A stretch of 64,000 bases of DNA, taken from Soonwooa sp032062245. GTDB taxonomy: Bacteria > Bacteroidota > Bacteroidia > Flavobacteriales > Weeksellaceae. A program made the position numbers and the translations under genes. Positions 49,739-59,326 of this stretch are shown here, piece by piece. The stretch lies in assembly GCF_032062245.1 (NCBI RefSeq), contig NZ_DAMBQF010000001.1:310001-374000 (forward strand). Direction: 5' to 3'. The notes beneath the pieces are model-generated. The model was not told the DNA's origin, ran no database searches, and saw only the letters and a program-made list of their open reading frames with translations. Each line of letters starts with the position of its first letter. Position 1 is the stretch's first letter.

Positions 49739-51601
49739 ATGATATCAGAAATATATGACGTTATCGTCGTTGGTGCAGGTCATGCAGGTTGCGAAGCTGC
49801 TGCTGCTGCTGCCAATCTCGGTTCAAAAACTTTAATGGTTACCATGAACATGCAAACCATTGGTCAAATGAGCTGTAATCCTGCAATGGGAGGAATTGCA
49901 AAAGGACAAATTGTTAGAGAAATTGACGCTATGGGCGGTTATTCAGGGGTAATTTCTGATAAGTCCGCAATACAATTCAAGATGTTGAATCTATCAAAAG
50001 GTCCAGCAATGTGGTCGCCAAGAACACAAAATGACCGTATGTTATTCGCGCAAGAATGGCGTATCGCATTAGAAAACACGCCTAACCTTGACTTCTTCCA
50101 AGATATGGTTAAAAACCTTATTATCGAAGATAATAAAGTGGTTGGTGTTGTCACGTCATTAGGCATCGAAATTCGTGGAAAGTCAGTTGTATTAACTAAC
50201 GGAACTTTCTTAAATGGTTTAATCCACGTTGGTGATAAACAACTTGGTGGCGGTAGAATGGGCGAACCTAGAGCATATGGAATAACCGAACAATTGGTTT
50301 CTTTAGGCTTTGAATCTGGCAGAATGAAAACTGGCACACCTCCACGGGTAGATGGTCGTAGCCTAGATTATTCGAAAATGGAGGAACAATCGGGTGATGA
50401 AAATCCGCAAAAATTCTCTTACTTAGATACTCCAAAACTAAAAGAACAAAGAAGCTGTTATATTGTCTATACCAACGAAGAAGTACATGAAGTTTTGCGT
50501 TCAGGATTCGATAGAAGTCCAATGTTTAATGGTACCATCCAAAGTTTAGGACCACGTTATTGTCCAAGTATAGAGGATAAAATTAATCGTTTTGCAGAAC
50601 GTACAAGACATCAACTTTTTGTTGAACCAGAAGGCTGGAACACTGTTGAAATATATGTTAATGGATTCAGTTCTTCGCTTCCAGAAGATGTACAAATCAA
50701 AGCTATGAAGCTTATACCTGGTTTTGAAAATGTTAAAGTTTTCCGTCCTGGTTATGCGATTGAATACGACTACTTCCCTCCTACTCAACTTTATCATACA
50801 TTAGAAACAAAATTAATTCAGAACCTTTATTTTGCGGGTCAAATTAATGGTACTACAGGTTATGAAGAAGCGGCTGGGCAGGGTTTAATAGCAGGTATTA
50901 ATGCTGCTCTTAAAGTTCAAGATAAGCCTGAATTTACACTTAGTAGAGATGAAGCTTATATCGGTGTTCTTATTGATGATCTCATCACAAAAGGCACTGA
51001 AGAACCTTACAGAATGTTCACATCAAGAGCTGAATATCGTCTACTTTTAAGACAAGATAATGCTGATATTAGATTGACTGAAAAGTCTTATAATCTAGGC
51101 TTGGCAACGCAAGAAAGACTTGATCGCGTAAAAGACAAAATCGCTAAAAGTCAGCAACTCGAAGACTTCTTACGAGAAATGTCTTTAAAACCTGGTATTA
51201 TAAATCCTATCTTAGAAAGTATAGAGTCAAGTCCTGTAGATCAAGCTTATAGAGCTGCACAAATCCTTACAAGACCTAATATGACACTTGAAAAACTGGA
51301 AGAAATTCCTGCCATTAAAGAGTTTGCAAGCCAATTTAATGATGAAGTTAGAGAGCAAGCTGAGATTAATATTAAGTACAGAGGTTATATTGAAAAGGAA
51401 AAAGAGAATGTATCTAAACTTAATCGTTTAGAAAATATCAAGATTCCTGAGGATTTTGACTTTACTAAAATCTCTAGTTTATCATCTGAAGCTAAACAAA
51501 AACTTAGTAAAGTAATGCCAAAAACTATTGCTCAAGCTGGTAGAATTAGCGGTGTTTCTCCTGCAGATATCAATGTTTTATTGGTATTTCTTGGTAGATA
51601 A
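49739..51601 (+). CDS. mnmG: tRNA uridine-5-carboxymethylaminomethyl modification enzyme MnmG
   Basis: A 620-aa FAD protein (GidA) that with MnmE adds carboxymethylaminomethyl to U34. The FAD motif VVGAGHAGCEAA is at about residues 10-21. MSCNPAMGGIAKGQIVREID and GQINGTTGYEEAAGQGLIAGINAA are the signature segments, and SRAEYRLLLRQDNAD is in the C-terminal half. Full length. It is flanked by two parS sites (49688 and 51622), and DnaA-type boxes follow it. This fits the common placement of gidA near chromosome origins. The 5' gap is 59 bp. Confidence 0.97.
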   Translation: MISEIYDVIVVGAGHAGCEAAAAAANLGSKTLMVTMNMQTIGQMSCNPAMGGIAKGQIVREIDAMGGYSGVISDKSAIQFKMLNLSKGPAMWSPRTQNDRMLFAQEWRIALENTPNLDFFQDMVKNLIIEDNKVVGVVTSLGIEIRGKSVVLTNGTFLNGLIHVGDKQLGGGRMGEPRAYGITEQLVSLGFESGRMKTGTPPRVDGRSLDYSKMEEQSGDENPQKFSYLDTPKLKEQRSCYIVYTNEEVHEVLRSGFDRSPMFNGTIQSLGPRYCPSIEDKINRFAERTRHQLFVEPEGWNTVEIYVNGFSSSLPEDVQIKAMKLIPGFENVKVFRPGYAIEYDYFPPTQLYHTLETKLIQNLYFAGQINGTTGYEEAAGQGLIAGINAALKVQDKPEFTLSRDEAYIGVLIDDLITKGTEEPYRMFTSRAEYRLLLRQDNADIRLTEKSYNLGLATQERLDRVKDKIAKSQQLEDFLREMSLKPGIINPILESIESSPVDQAYRAAQILTRPNMTLEKLEEIPAIKEFASQFNDEVREQAEINIKYRGYIEKEKENVSKLNRLENIKIPEDFDFTKISSLSSEAKQKLSKVMPKTIAQAGRISGVSPADINVLLVFLGR

Positions 51602-51603
51602 AT

Positions 51604-51612
51604 TGTGGATAA
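51604..51612 (-). promoter_or_regulatory. DnaA box (TTATCCACA)
   Basis: TGTGGATAA on the plus strand is an exact TTATCCACA box, 10 bp before parS site 2. Confidence 0.6.
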
Positions 51613-51621
51613 CTTGTTAAA

Positions 51622-51637
51622 TGTTCCACGTGAAACA
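51622..51637. promoter_or_regulatory. parS site 2 (ParB binding)
   Basis: TGTTCCACGTGAAACA matches the parS consensus TGTTNCACGTGAAACA, 20 bp after the mnmG stop. It lies 1934 bp from site 1. Confidence 0.88.
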
Positions 51638-51674
51638 TTTATATAAGCTTAAAATATAGAAAAAGTATTAGATT

Positions 51675-51706
51675 GTGGAATTGTGGATAACTACAATTCC
51701 ACTTTT
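51675..51706. promoter_or_regulatory. Hairpin containing a DnaA box after mnmG
   Basis: GTGGAATTGT (51675-51684) pairs with ACAATTCCAC (51693-51702), then TTTT. The loop side contains an exact DnaA box (TGTGGATAA at 51682-51690). It may be the mnmG terminator, a DnaA site, or both. Confidence 0.55.
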
Positions 51707-51738
51707 AGAAAAGAATAAAACCTATTCATCAAAATTTA

Positions 51739-52563
51739 ATGAAAATAAAAGATCATTTTCTTACTCAAGAAATTTTTGAATTAAAAGAAACCGAAACTAA
51801 AGGCGTTTGGAAAACCTCCCCTATTCCATCAAATCTTTCTAAATATTACGAAAGCGAAGATTACATTTCACACCATCAAGATAGCGGAAGTGCAAAAGAA
51901 AAATTATATAAATTCTTACAAGGTTTCAATCTTTCTTACAAGAAAAATATACTTTCAAAAAGCATAAATTCTGGACAAAATAAAAAAGTTTTAGACTATG
52001 GCTGCGGCGCTGGAGAATTTGTAAAATATATCGAAAATGATTTTAAAACTTTCGGTTTCGAACCAAATGATGATGCTAGAAATGCTGCAAAACAAAAAAC
52101 TAGCAAGACCACTTTAGTATCGAATCTTGATGAAATTGAAGATCATTCTTTAGATGCCATTACGCTTTGGCATGTTTTCGAGCACGTGGAAAATCAAGAA
52201 GAAATGCTTTCTATCTTTTATAAAAAATTAAAAGCTGAAGGAAAATTAATTATTGCTGTTCCGAATCCAACTTCACATGATGCAATTTATTATAAAGAAT
52301 TTTGGGCAGCCTACGACGTACCTCGACACGTTTATCATTTCTCAAGAAACGGAATGTTGAAACTTATGAACAACCATTCTTGGAAAGTTGAAAAAGTTAA
52401 GCCTCTCTTACTCGACTCGTTTTATATTTCGATGTTGAGTGAAAAATATAAAAATTCGAGCCTTTTTTGGCTTAAAGCAAGTCTTCGTGGAGCGATTTCT
52501 AACATAAAAGCATCTTTTTCTGGCGAATTTTCGAGTTTGATATATATTATCGGAAAAAAGTAG
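51739..52563 (+). CDS. Class I SAM-dependent methyltransferase (Methyltransf_23 type)
   Basis: A 274-aa cytoplasmic methyltransferase. Motif I is VLDYGCGAGEFVKYI, an acidic residue ends beta2 (FGFEPNDD), and ITLWHVFEHVENQEEML is the motif IV/post region, a pattern seen in Methyltransf_23 enzymes near glycan or quinone pathways. The C-terminal half contains the conserved FWAAYDVPRHVYHFSRNGMLKLM, common in enzymes acting on large lipid- or sugar-linked substrates. The substrate is unknown. It is 137 bp after mnmG, beyond the parS and DnaA-box region. Confidence 0.85.
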   Translation: MKIKDHFLTQEIFELKETETKGVWKTSPIPSNLSKYYESEDYISHHQDSGSAKEKLYKFLQGFNLSYKKNILSKSINSGQNKKVLDYGCGAGEFVKYIENDFKTFGFEPNDDARNAAKQKTSKTTLVSNLDEIEDHSLDAITLWHVFEHVENQEEMLSIFYKKLKAEGKLIIAVPNPTSHDAIYYKEFWAAYDVPRHVYHFSRNGMLKLMNNHSWKVEKVKPLLLDSFYISMLSEKYKNSSLFWLKASLRGAISNIKASFSGEFSSLIYIIGKK

Positions 52564-52731
52564 AAAATCGATTTTTGGCTATATTCTGAAAGCCGATTTT
52601 TGAGCATTTTGTGATTTTTTTGTGAAAACTTCAAAATTTTAGAAAAATAATGTGAATTTTAAAAATTCGACTACTAGCTTGAGAATCGCTCAAAAAAAAT
52701 AATCAAGACCTTGACAAAATCTAAGACAAAA

Positions 52732-52757
52732 AAAACCGACATCTATTTGTCGGTTTT
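52732..52757. terminator. Terminator after pgk
   Basis: AAAACCGACA (52732-52741) pairs with TGTCGGTTTT (52748-52757), with T- and A-runs on both sides. It serves the leftward pgk and perhaps the methyltransferase gene. Confidence 0.85.
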
Positions 52758-52782
52758 CATTTTTTTTATAATCTAAAAAGAA

Positions 52783-53976
52783 TTAATCTTTGTTAATTGC
52801 AGCAACTCCTGGAAGTTCTAGACCTTCAAGACTTTCTAACATGGCGCCACCGCCAGTTGAAACATAACTAACCTTGTCAGCATAACCGAATTGCTTAACA
52901 AAGGCTACACTATCGCCACCTCCTACTAAGGAGAATGCTCCAAGTTTAGTGGCTTCTTCGATACTATCACCTAAAGCAATTGTACCATCAGCAAATTTTG
53001 ACATTTCGAAAACACCAATTGGCCCATTCCAAAGAATTGTTTTAGAATTTAAGATCACATCATTAATTTTTGATCTCGATTGACGACCAGCATCCAATCC
53101 CATCCAACCTTCTGGAATTTCGTAAACGTTTACTTCTTCAGTATTCGCATCATTACTAAATTGATCAGCAATAATCACATCACTAGGCAAATAAACTTCA
53201 ACTTTATGTTGCTTCGCTTTTTCTAAAATTTCTAAAGCTAATTGCAACTTATCATCTTCTACTAAAGAGTTTCCGATTTTGCCGCCTAAAGCTTTAATAA
53301 ACGTAAATGCCATACCACCACCAATAATTAAATTATCAATTGCTGGTAAAATATTTTCAATAATAGTAATTTTAGTAGAAACTTTAGATCCACCAAGTAT
53401 TGCAGTTACAGGTTTTTGACCAGATTTAAGAACTTTATCAATAGCTTCTAATTCTTTAGCCATCAACAAACCGAAAAATTTAGTTGAAGGGAAAAATTTA
53501 GCAATAACTGCTGTCGAAGCATGAGCTCTATGCGCAGTACCAAAGGCATCATTAACATAAGCATCACCTAGTTTCGAAAGTTGTTCAGCAAAAGCTTCGT
53601 CTCCTTTCTCCTCTTCTGCATGGAATCTAAGATTCTCTAACAACAAAATTTCACCCGCTTGTAAAGCAGCAGCAGCTTGTTCTGCTTTTTCACCAATCGA
53701 TTCTTCAACAAACTTAACTTCTTTTCCTAAAACTTTAGAAACTTCAGAAACAATGTTCTTAAGAGAATATTTATCATTAACTTCACCTTTTGGACGACCA
53801 AGATGCGTCATTAAGATTACCGAACCGCCATCAGCCAAAATCTTATCAACTGTCGGTTTAACAGCAACAATTCTTGTATTGTCACTTACGTTAAGATTAT
53901 CATCTTGCGGAACATTGAAGTCAACGCGTACCAAAGCTTTTTTGCCAGAAAAATTGAAATCCTTAATTGTTTTCAT
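52783..53976 (-). CDS. pgk: Phosphoglycerate kinase
   Basis: A 397-aa glycolytic enzyme that makes ATP from 1,3-bisphosphoglycerate. N-terminal VRVDFNVPQDD and MTHLGRPKG bind the substrate. LLENLRFHAEEEKGDEAF and AFGTAHRAHAST are in the N domain. ILGGSKVSTKI and the nucleotide-binding GGGDSVAFVKQFG and STGGGAMLE are in the C domain. Full length. It is transcribed away from the AT-rich region at 53977-54611, which also holds the divergent rpiB start. Confidence 0.97.
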   Translation of the reverse strand: MKTIKDFNFSGKKALVRVDFNVPQDDNLNVSDNTRIVAVKPTVDKILADGGSVILMTHLGRPKGEVNDKYSLKNIVSEVSKVLGKEVKFVEESIGEKAEQAAAALQAGEILLLENLRFHAEEEKGDEAFAEQLSKLGDAYVNDAFGTAHRAHASTAVIAKFFPSTKFFGLLMAKELEAIDKVLKSGQKPVTAILGGSKVSTKITIIENILPAIDNLIIGGGMAFTFIKALGGKIGNSLVEDDKLQLALEILEKAKQHKVEVYLPSDVIIADQFSNDANTEEVNVYEIPEGWMGLDAGRQSRSKINDVILNSKTILWNGPIGVFEMSKFADGTIALGDSIEEATKLGAFSLVGGGDSVAFVKQFGYADKVSYVSTGGGAMLESLEGLELPGVAAINKD

Positions 53977-54611
53977 TCGTATTTATTAAATTTATTTCAG
54001 ATTGGTTTGATATTTGAAACACTAGTTTCAACGATTACAAATGTAAGATTTCTCTTTAGCAAAAGACGAACTTTTCACACAAAAGATTCCACACCACTAC
54101 AACAATCATTATCTAACAATTTTATTTATTTAAAAAAGAAAGAATATTGTTATTGTATATTGTAGTTGTGAGTTTTGTGGAAAAGTATTTTTGAAATTTT
54201 TGATAACATTTAATTTAAAGTCTATTCATATTCTATTAACATTTAAGATATTTGATTTTCAATAATTTAACTGAGTTTTCCACAAATGCTGATAAATATT
54301 AATAAGTCTAGATTATGGATATTTTAACTGGGGAATATATTTGGATTGGCACATCAAAAGTTTTTCAAGTTTGGGAATTGTTTTTCCATTTAGAAAGTGC
54401 AATATGAATTTTAATTCAAACTAAAAAGAACAATCTCAACCTAGTTTTCCACATTTGTTTTCGTAGTTTTCCACAGGTTTTGATAGGTAATATTAACAAA
54501 GTATTAATTATCGAGATCTTATTTAGTTATTCTTATCTTCCAAAGATTATCAATCAACAGAATAATATTAAATTTGTAGAAAATCTATCTAATATTATAT
54601 AAAAGTAAATT
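53977..54611. other. AT-rich intergenic region with DnaA-box-like repeats, candidate origin region
   Basis: 635 bp without a supported gene between divergent pgk and rpiB. It holds four copies of TTTTCCACA, one mismatch from TTATCCACA: 54276-54284, 54445-54453 and 54467-54475 on the plus strand, and 54176-54184 on the minus strand. Long A/T tracts lie between them (for example 54110-54150 and 54185-54270). Open frames here are short and low in coding character. With the parS sites 2-4 kb away, this is the best origin candidate in the window. It must also contain the pgk and rpiB promoters. Confidence 0.5.
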
Positions 54612-55043
54612 ATGAAAAAAATAGCTATTGCCGCTGACCATGCAGGTTTTGAGTATAAAGAATATCTTATAGAACAATTAAAAGATAAATACGAAATTCA
54701 GGATTTTGGGACACATTCTTTTGATTCTGTAGATTATCCAGATTTTGTACATCCTGCGGCTTCTTCTGTGGAAAACGGTGATAACGAACTTGGGATTTTG
54801 ATTTGTGGAAGTGGTCAAGGTGTACAGATTACAGCCAACAAACATCAACAGATCCGTTGTGCGCTAGCGTGGATGCCAGAGATTGCAGCATTGTCTAGAC
54901 AACATAATAATGCTAATATGGTCGCTCTTCCTGCAAGATTTATTGCAAAAGAGCTTGCCTTAGAAATCATTGAGAAATTCCTCACAACAGATTTCGAAGG
55001 AGGCCGACATCAGAACAGAGTCAACAAGATTGCTTGTTCTTAA
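54612..55043 (+). CDS. rpiB: Ribose 5-phosphate isomerase B
   Basis: A 143-aa RpiB/LacAB-type isomerase that interconverts ribose 5-phosphate and ribulose 5-phosphate in the pentose phosphate pathway. IAIAADHAGFEYKEYL opens the protein. ICGSGQGVQITANKH holds the catalytic cysteine; GSGQGVQ replaces the more common GTGxGxS, a variant I associate with Bacteroidota. RCALAWMPEIAALSRQHNNANM gives the substrate arginine and histidine. A weak hairpin (AAACCTTA/TAAGGTTT at 55050-55081) follows. The start codon is 26 bp after a short AT-rich stretch. Confidence 0.92.
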   Translation: MKKIAIAADHAGFEYKEYLIEQLKDKYEIQDFGTHSFDSVDYPDFVHPAASSVENGDNELGILICGSGQGVQITANKHQQIRCALAWMPEIAALSRQHNNANMVALPARFIAKELALEIIEKFLTTDFEGGRHQNRVNKIACS

Positions 55044-55097
55044 TTGTAAAAACCTTAGTATTTCTTAAAATATTAAGGTTTATTAATTTTTAAACCT

Positions 55098-57242
55098 ATG
55101 AAAAGAAATAGAAGTCTAAAAAACGATCAGAAACTCATCGAATTAGGGAGAATTATTCTGCGTTTTATGAACCAAAATACCAACAAAATCTATAATTATA
55201 AACAGATTGCGAATGGTATAGATTACAAAAATCCAAGACAACGAGAATTGGTTATACAAGCCTTACATCGTCTTCTTGCGAGTGAAAAAATTAAAGAAAC
55301 TGAAAAAGGTAAATACATCATCAACTTAAAAATCGAAGGTGCTTTAACTGGTATTATCGATTTTAACCAATCTGGTAACGCTTATGTAAGTGTCGAAGGT
55401 ATAGAAGATGATATTTTTATCCATCAAAAAAATGTAAAAGATGCCTTACAAGGTGATAAAGTCCTTATTGTGACTTATCATTTTAAAGGAAAAAAACTAG
55501 AAGGTTCTGTTGTTAATGTTATCGAACGTGCAAAAGATACTTTTGTTGGGACTTTCCAAGATATTCCACATAAGGATTTTGGATTCGTAGTTTTTGATAA
55601 AAAGAATATGCATTCGGATATGTTTATCCCGAAAGATAAAGTCCATGATGCGACAGATGGCGATAAAGTCATTGTTAAAATGATAAAATGGGATGCGGGT
55701 AGCAAAAATCCAGAAGGCGAAATTATTCAAGTTCTAGGAAAACCTGGCGAACACGAAACCGAAATTCATGCAATTTTGGCTGAATATGGTTTGCCTTACA
55801 ATTTCCCACCAGAAGTTGAAAAAGAAGCTGACGAAATCGATACCGAAATTCGTCCGGAGGAAGTTGCAAAACGTTGGGATATGCGAAATATTTGCACATT
55901 TACCATTGATCCAAAAGATGCAAAAGACTTTGACGACGCACTTTCTATTCAAAAATTAGAAAATGGAAACTGGCAAATAGGTGTTCATATTGCGGACGTT
56001 TCGCATTATGTACGTCCTGGGACTTTACTGGATGACGAAGCTTATGATCGCGCAACTTCAGTTTATCTAGTGGATCGCGTGGTGCCGATGTTACCTGAGG
56101 TTCTTAGTAACGGCGTTTGTTCGCTTCGTCCTAATGAAGACAAATACACTTTCTCAGCAGTTTTCGAAATGGATGATCAAGCTAAAGTTAAAAAACAATG
56201 GTTTGGTCGTACAGTAACGCATTCTGACAGAAGATTTACTTATGAAGAAGCACAAGAACGTATCGAAACTAAAGAAGGTGATTATCAAGAAGAAATTAAT
56301 AAATTGGATGATCTTGCAAAGATTCTCCGTGATGAACGTATCAAAAACGGCGCGATTACTTTTGATAGAAGTGAAGTAAGATTTAATCTAGATGCAGATG
56401 GTAATCCGATTGGTGTTTATTTTAAAATTAGCAAAGATTCGAATCATTTGATTGAAGAATTTATGCTTTTAGCAAACAGAAAAGTGTCAGAATTTATTTC
56501 ATTAAATAAAAGAAATGAGCCTTCTCACAACACTTTTATTTATCGTGTTCACGAAGATCCAGATCCTACCAAATTAAATGCTTTACGCGATTTTGTTGGT
56601 AATTTCGGTTACAAAATGAATTTAGCCAATGCTAAAACTACAACCGAATCTATGAATAAACTTTTACAGGAAGTAAAAGGTAAAGCGGAAGAAAATATGA
56701 TCGAAACGCTTGCTATGCGAAGCATGAGTAAAGCTAAATACACCACCGAAAGTCTTGGTCATTACGGCCTAGGATTTGAGTATTATTCGCACTTTACATC
56801 GCCAATTCGTCGTTATCCAGATGTTATCGCACATCGATTGTTGCAACATTATCTAGATGGCGGCAAGTCGGTTGATGTGCACGAAGTTGAAGAAAAAGCT
56901 AAACATTGTAGCTCGATGGAGCGTCTTGCAGCCGATGCAGAAAGAGATTCTATCAAATACATGCAGGTCAAATTTATGGAGAAACATGTTGGCGAATATT
57001 TCAACGGTGTTATCTCTGGAGTTTCGGACTTTGGTTTCTGGGTAGAAATCCCTGAAAACGGTGCCGAAGGTATGATAAAACTTCGTGATTTAATCGACGA
57101 TTCTTATAGTTTTGATGCTAAGAATTATGCGATCGTTGGTAGCAGAACTGGTAATACTTACCAATTGGGTGACCAAGTTAAGATAAAAGTTATGAAAGCT
57201 AATTTGTTGGCTAAACAGTTGGATTTCAAGATTATCAATTAA
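55098..57242 (+). CDS. rnr: Ribonuclease R
   Basis: A 714-aa processive 3'-5' exoribonuclease of the RNB family that degrades structured RNA. It has an N-terminal winged-helix-like segment (RQRELVIQALHRLLASEKIKE), cold-shock domains (about 75-225), and the catalytic RNB domain with the metal aspartates in TIDPKDAKDFDDALS. RPNEDKYTFSAVFEM and HFTSPIRRYPDVIAHRLLQHYL are in the core. A C-terminal S1 domain contains GVISGVSDFGFWVEIPENGA. The lysine-rich tail of E. coli RNase R is missing. It is 54 bp after rpiB. Confidence 0.95.
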   Translation: MKRNRSLKNDQKLIELGRIILRFMNQNTNKIYNYKQIANGIDYKNPRQRELVIQALHRLLASEKIKETEKGKYIINLKIEGALTGIIDFNQSGNAYVSVEGIEDDIFIHQKNVKDALQGDKVLIVTYHFKGKKLEGSVVNVIERAKDTFVGTFQDIPHKDFGFVVFDKKNMHSDMFIPKDKVHDATDGDKVIVKMIKWDAGSKNPEGEIIQVLGKPGEHETEIHAILAEYGLPYNFPPEVEKEADEIDTEIRPEEVAKRWDMRNICTFTIDPKDAKDFDDALSIQKLENGNWQIGVHIADVSHYVRPGTLLDDEAYDRATSVYLVDRVVPMLPEVLSNGVCSLRPNEDKYTFSAVFEMDDQAKVKKQWFGRTVTHSDRRFTYEEAQERIETKEGDYQEEINKLDDLAKILRDERIKNGAITFDRSEVRFNLDADGNPIGVYFKISKDSNHLIEEFMLLANRKVSEFISLNKRNEPSHNTFIYRVHEDPDPTKLNALRDFVGNFGYKMNLANAKTTTESMNKLLQEVKGKAEENMIETLAMRSMSKAKYTTESLGHYGLGFEYYSHFTSPIRRYPDVIAHRLLQHYLDGGKSVDVHEVEEKAKHCSSMERLAADAERDSIKYMQVKFMEKHVGEYFNGVISGVSDFGFWVEIPENGAEGMIKLRDLIDDSYSFDAKNYAIVGSRTGNTYQLGDQVKIKVMKANLLAKQLDFKIIN

Positions 57243-57328
57243 TTATAATCATTAAGAATTTTTTAGTAAAGCTTAATTTAAGCTAAGGTTTATTAAAAAT
57301 TCTTTTTCTTTGCAAGATACTATAAGCT

Positions 57329-58015
57329 ATGTTAGAACTTATTTTATATGCAATTGTACTAGGAATCATGCTGAGTTTGGTGTTCATCGGGCCCATCTTT
57401 TTCCTCCTTATAGAGACAAGTTTTTCGCGTGGTCCCAAGCATGCTTTAGCATTGGACTTTGGGGTGATAACTGCCGATATACTCTGTATTGTTGCATCGT
57501 ATTACGCAAGTGCCGACCTTGTGGAACTTATTGACAAACATCCCTCATTTTATCGGATTTCGGCGCTCCTCATTTTTATTTATGGCTGTATCATGATAGT
57601 TTCTAAAACCAAAATGCACATGAAGGGAGAAGAAAAACTTATCAGTCGTAATTATTTCAAAACCTTTGCTAACGGCTTTTTATTAAATTTATTAAATGTC
57701 GGGGTTATCTTATTTTGGTTGGTGACGGTAGTTTCCGTTCGTAATCAATATCCAGAAACTAATGATTTTATACTTTACATTGGGATTGTAATTTGTACTT
57801 ATTTAGCGATAGATTTAGCGAAGATTTTCCTTGCAAAACAATTCCATGATAAGTTAACTCAAAAGGTTGCAAATGCCATCAGAAAGGGCGTTGGCGTTAT
57901 CTTGATTATATTTAGTTTCTTTATATTTTTACAAAGTTTCAAAAAATTCAATCAGTTTGATAAAAAACTAGAAGAAGCCGAAAAAACTGAGGTTAAATAC
58001 AAACGTTCGAAATAA
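57329..58015 (+). CDS. LysE-family translocator-like membrane protein
   Basis: A 228-aa inner-membrane protein with about six helices (residues 2-26, 38-60, 70-90, 111-133, 145-165 and 182-203). The family features are LVFIGPIFFLLIETSFSRG near the first helix and an FANGFLLNLLNVGVILFW segment in the fourth, where LysE has NPK. Members export amino acids or related small molecules; the substrate is unknown. The C-terminus is charged and cytoplasmic. It is 1 bp before the ldcA gene, so it is co-transcribed with a peptidoglycan-recycling enzyme. Confidence 0.85.
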   Translation: MLELILYAIVLGIMLSLVFIGPIFFLLIETSFSRGPKHALALDFGVITADILCIVASYYASADLVELIDKHPSFYRISALLIFIYGCIMIVSKTKMHMKGEEKLISRNYFKTFANGFLLNLLNVGVILFWLVTVVSVRNQYPETNDFILYIGIVICTYLAIDLAKIFLAKQFHDKLTQKVANAIRKGVGVILIIFSFFIFLQSFKKFNQFDKKLEEAEKTEVKYKRSK

Positions 58016-58016
58016 A

Positions 58017-58952
58017 ATGAAGTCTATTATTTTTCCTAAAAGTCTTAAAAAAGCTGATAAAATTGCTATTATTTCGCCAGCTGGTTCTGTTGAAGAATCG
58101 CAATTACAAAACACTTTAGATTTAATAATTTCTAAAGGTTACGAACCTATTTTGGGACAATATACTTTAGAGAAATTTCAAGATGGTTATAGTTACGCTG
58201 GTAACGAAGAACAACGTATTTCGGATATCAATTGGGCGCTCAACGATCCCGAAATTAATGCAATTTGGACAACACGTGGCGGTTACGGATGTCAACATTT
58301 GTTAGAGCATATCAAACTAACGGACTTTAAGAAAAATCCAAAATGGTACATCGGTTATTCGGACAATACTGCGGTACAAAGTTTACTTTTAAAGAAAGGT
58401 TTTGCGAGTGTCCATGGGCAAACTTTGAAGACTTCTTCTTTTGGCGTTAGCGAAGAAAGTTATGATTTGGTTTTTGATATTTTAAAAGGGAAAAAACTTA
58501 ATTATACTTTTAAATCAAACGATTTTAATAAAAAAGGAAATACCGATGGACAAATTGTTGGCGGTAATTTAGCTTTGATTTATGCACTTTTAGGTACCAA
58601 ATATTCTTTCGATTTTAAAGATAAAATTTTATTAATTGAAGATATCGGCGAGAATTTCTATGCGTTGGACAGAATGTTGATGAGCCTCGAATTGGCTGGT
58701 GTTTTCAGTAAAATTAATGGATTAATTGTTGGCGGAATGACCAATATGGGAAAAGAAGGCGAAAACAAAGCTTTTGAGGAGTCTTTTGATCCTTTCGCTT
58801 ATCATTTGATAGAACATCGTGTAAAAGGCTATAATTTCCCTGTTTTGTACGAATTCCCTAATGGACATATTTTCGACAATCGACCAATTATTTTGGGCGC
58901 TGAAGTTGAATTAAACATTGGCAAAAAATCGGAAGTTATTTTTAAATCTTAA
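58017..58952 (+). CDS. ldcA: LD-carboxypeptidase (S66 family)
   Basis: A 311-aa cytoplasmic serine peptidase that removes the terminal D-Ala from murein tetrapeptides during recycling. The nucleophile is S115 in YIGYSDNTA, with the preceding TTRGGYGC segment. The glutamate is in LLIEDIGENFYALDRML and the histidine in EFPNGHIFDNRP. Length and order agree with LdcA. The gene follows the LysE-like gene by 1 bp and precedes yraN by 2 bp, so the three form one operon ending at the hairpin after yraN. Confidence 0.92.
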   Translation: MKSIIFPKSLKKADKIAIISPAGSVEESQLQNTLDLIISKGYEPILGQYTLEKFQDGYSYAGNEEQRISDINWALNDPEINAIWTTRGGYGCQHLLEHIKLTDFKKNPKWYIGYSDNTAVQSLLLKKGFASVHGQTLKTSSFGVSEESYDLVFDILKGKKLNYTFKSNDFNKKGNTDGQIVGGNLALIYALLGTKYSFDFKDKILLIEDIGENFYALDRMLMSLELAGVFSKINGLIVGGMTNMGKEGENKAFEESFDPFAYHLIEHRVKGYNFPVLYEFPNGHIFDNRPIILGAEVELNIGKKSEVIFKS

Positions 58953-58954
58953 AA

Positions 58955-59323
58955 ATGTCAGAACATTATGATTTCGGAAAACGCGCTGAAGATGCAGCTT
59001 GCGAATTTCTAGAGTCTAAAAAGTATCAGATTCTGGAACGCAATTTTCGATTTCTGAAAGCAGAAGTTGACATCATTGCAAAGCAAGATCAAAAACTTGT
59101 TATTATTGAAGTTAAAGCGCGAAGCGATAATCACATCATCAATCCGGAAGATGCCGTTAACAAAAAGAAAATGAAACTTCTTATTATGGCGGCTGATGGG
59201 TATTGTCAAGAATTAAATGAAGAATTGGAAGTAAGATTTGATATTATTTCTGTTCTTAAAACAAATACCAACGACTTAGAAATTCATCATATTGAAGATG
59301 CTTTCCAAAGTCATGAAATATAA
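58955..59323 (+). CDS. YraN family (UPF0102) predicted nuclease-fold protein
   Basis: A 122-aa cytoplasmic protein with the restriction-endonuclease-like UPF0102 core: a helix with KRAEDAACEFLESKKYQILERNF, EVDIIAKQDQKLVIIEVKARS (the D...EVK motif), then KKKMKLLIMAADGYC. The D-x(n)-ExK motif points to metal-dependent nuclease chemistry, but the biological role is not settled. It ends the LysE-ldcA-yraN operon. Confidence 0.9.
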   Translation: MSEHYDFGKRAEDAACEFLESKKYQILERNFRFLKAEVDIIAKQDQKLVIIEVKARSDNHIINPEDAVNKKKMKLLIMAADGYCQELNEELEVRFDIISVLKTNTNDLEIHHIEDAFQSHEI

Positions 59324-59326
59324 AAA

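Noticed and set aside
53905..54165. Open frame in the pgk-rpiB gap
   Set aside because: It is antisense to the pgk start, and the rest is AT-rich with DnaA-box-like sites; no protein features.
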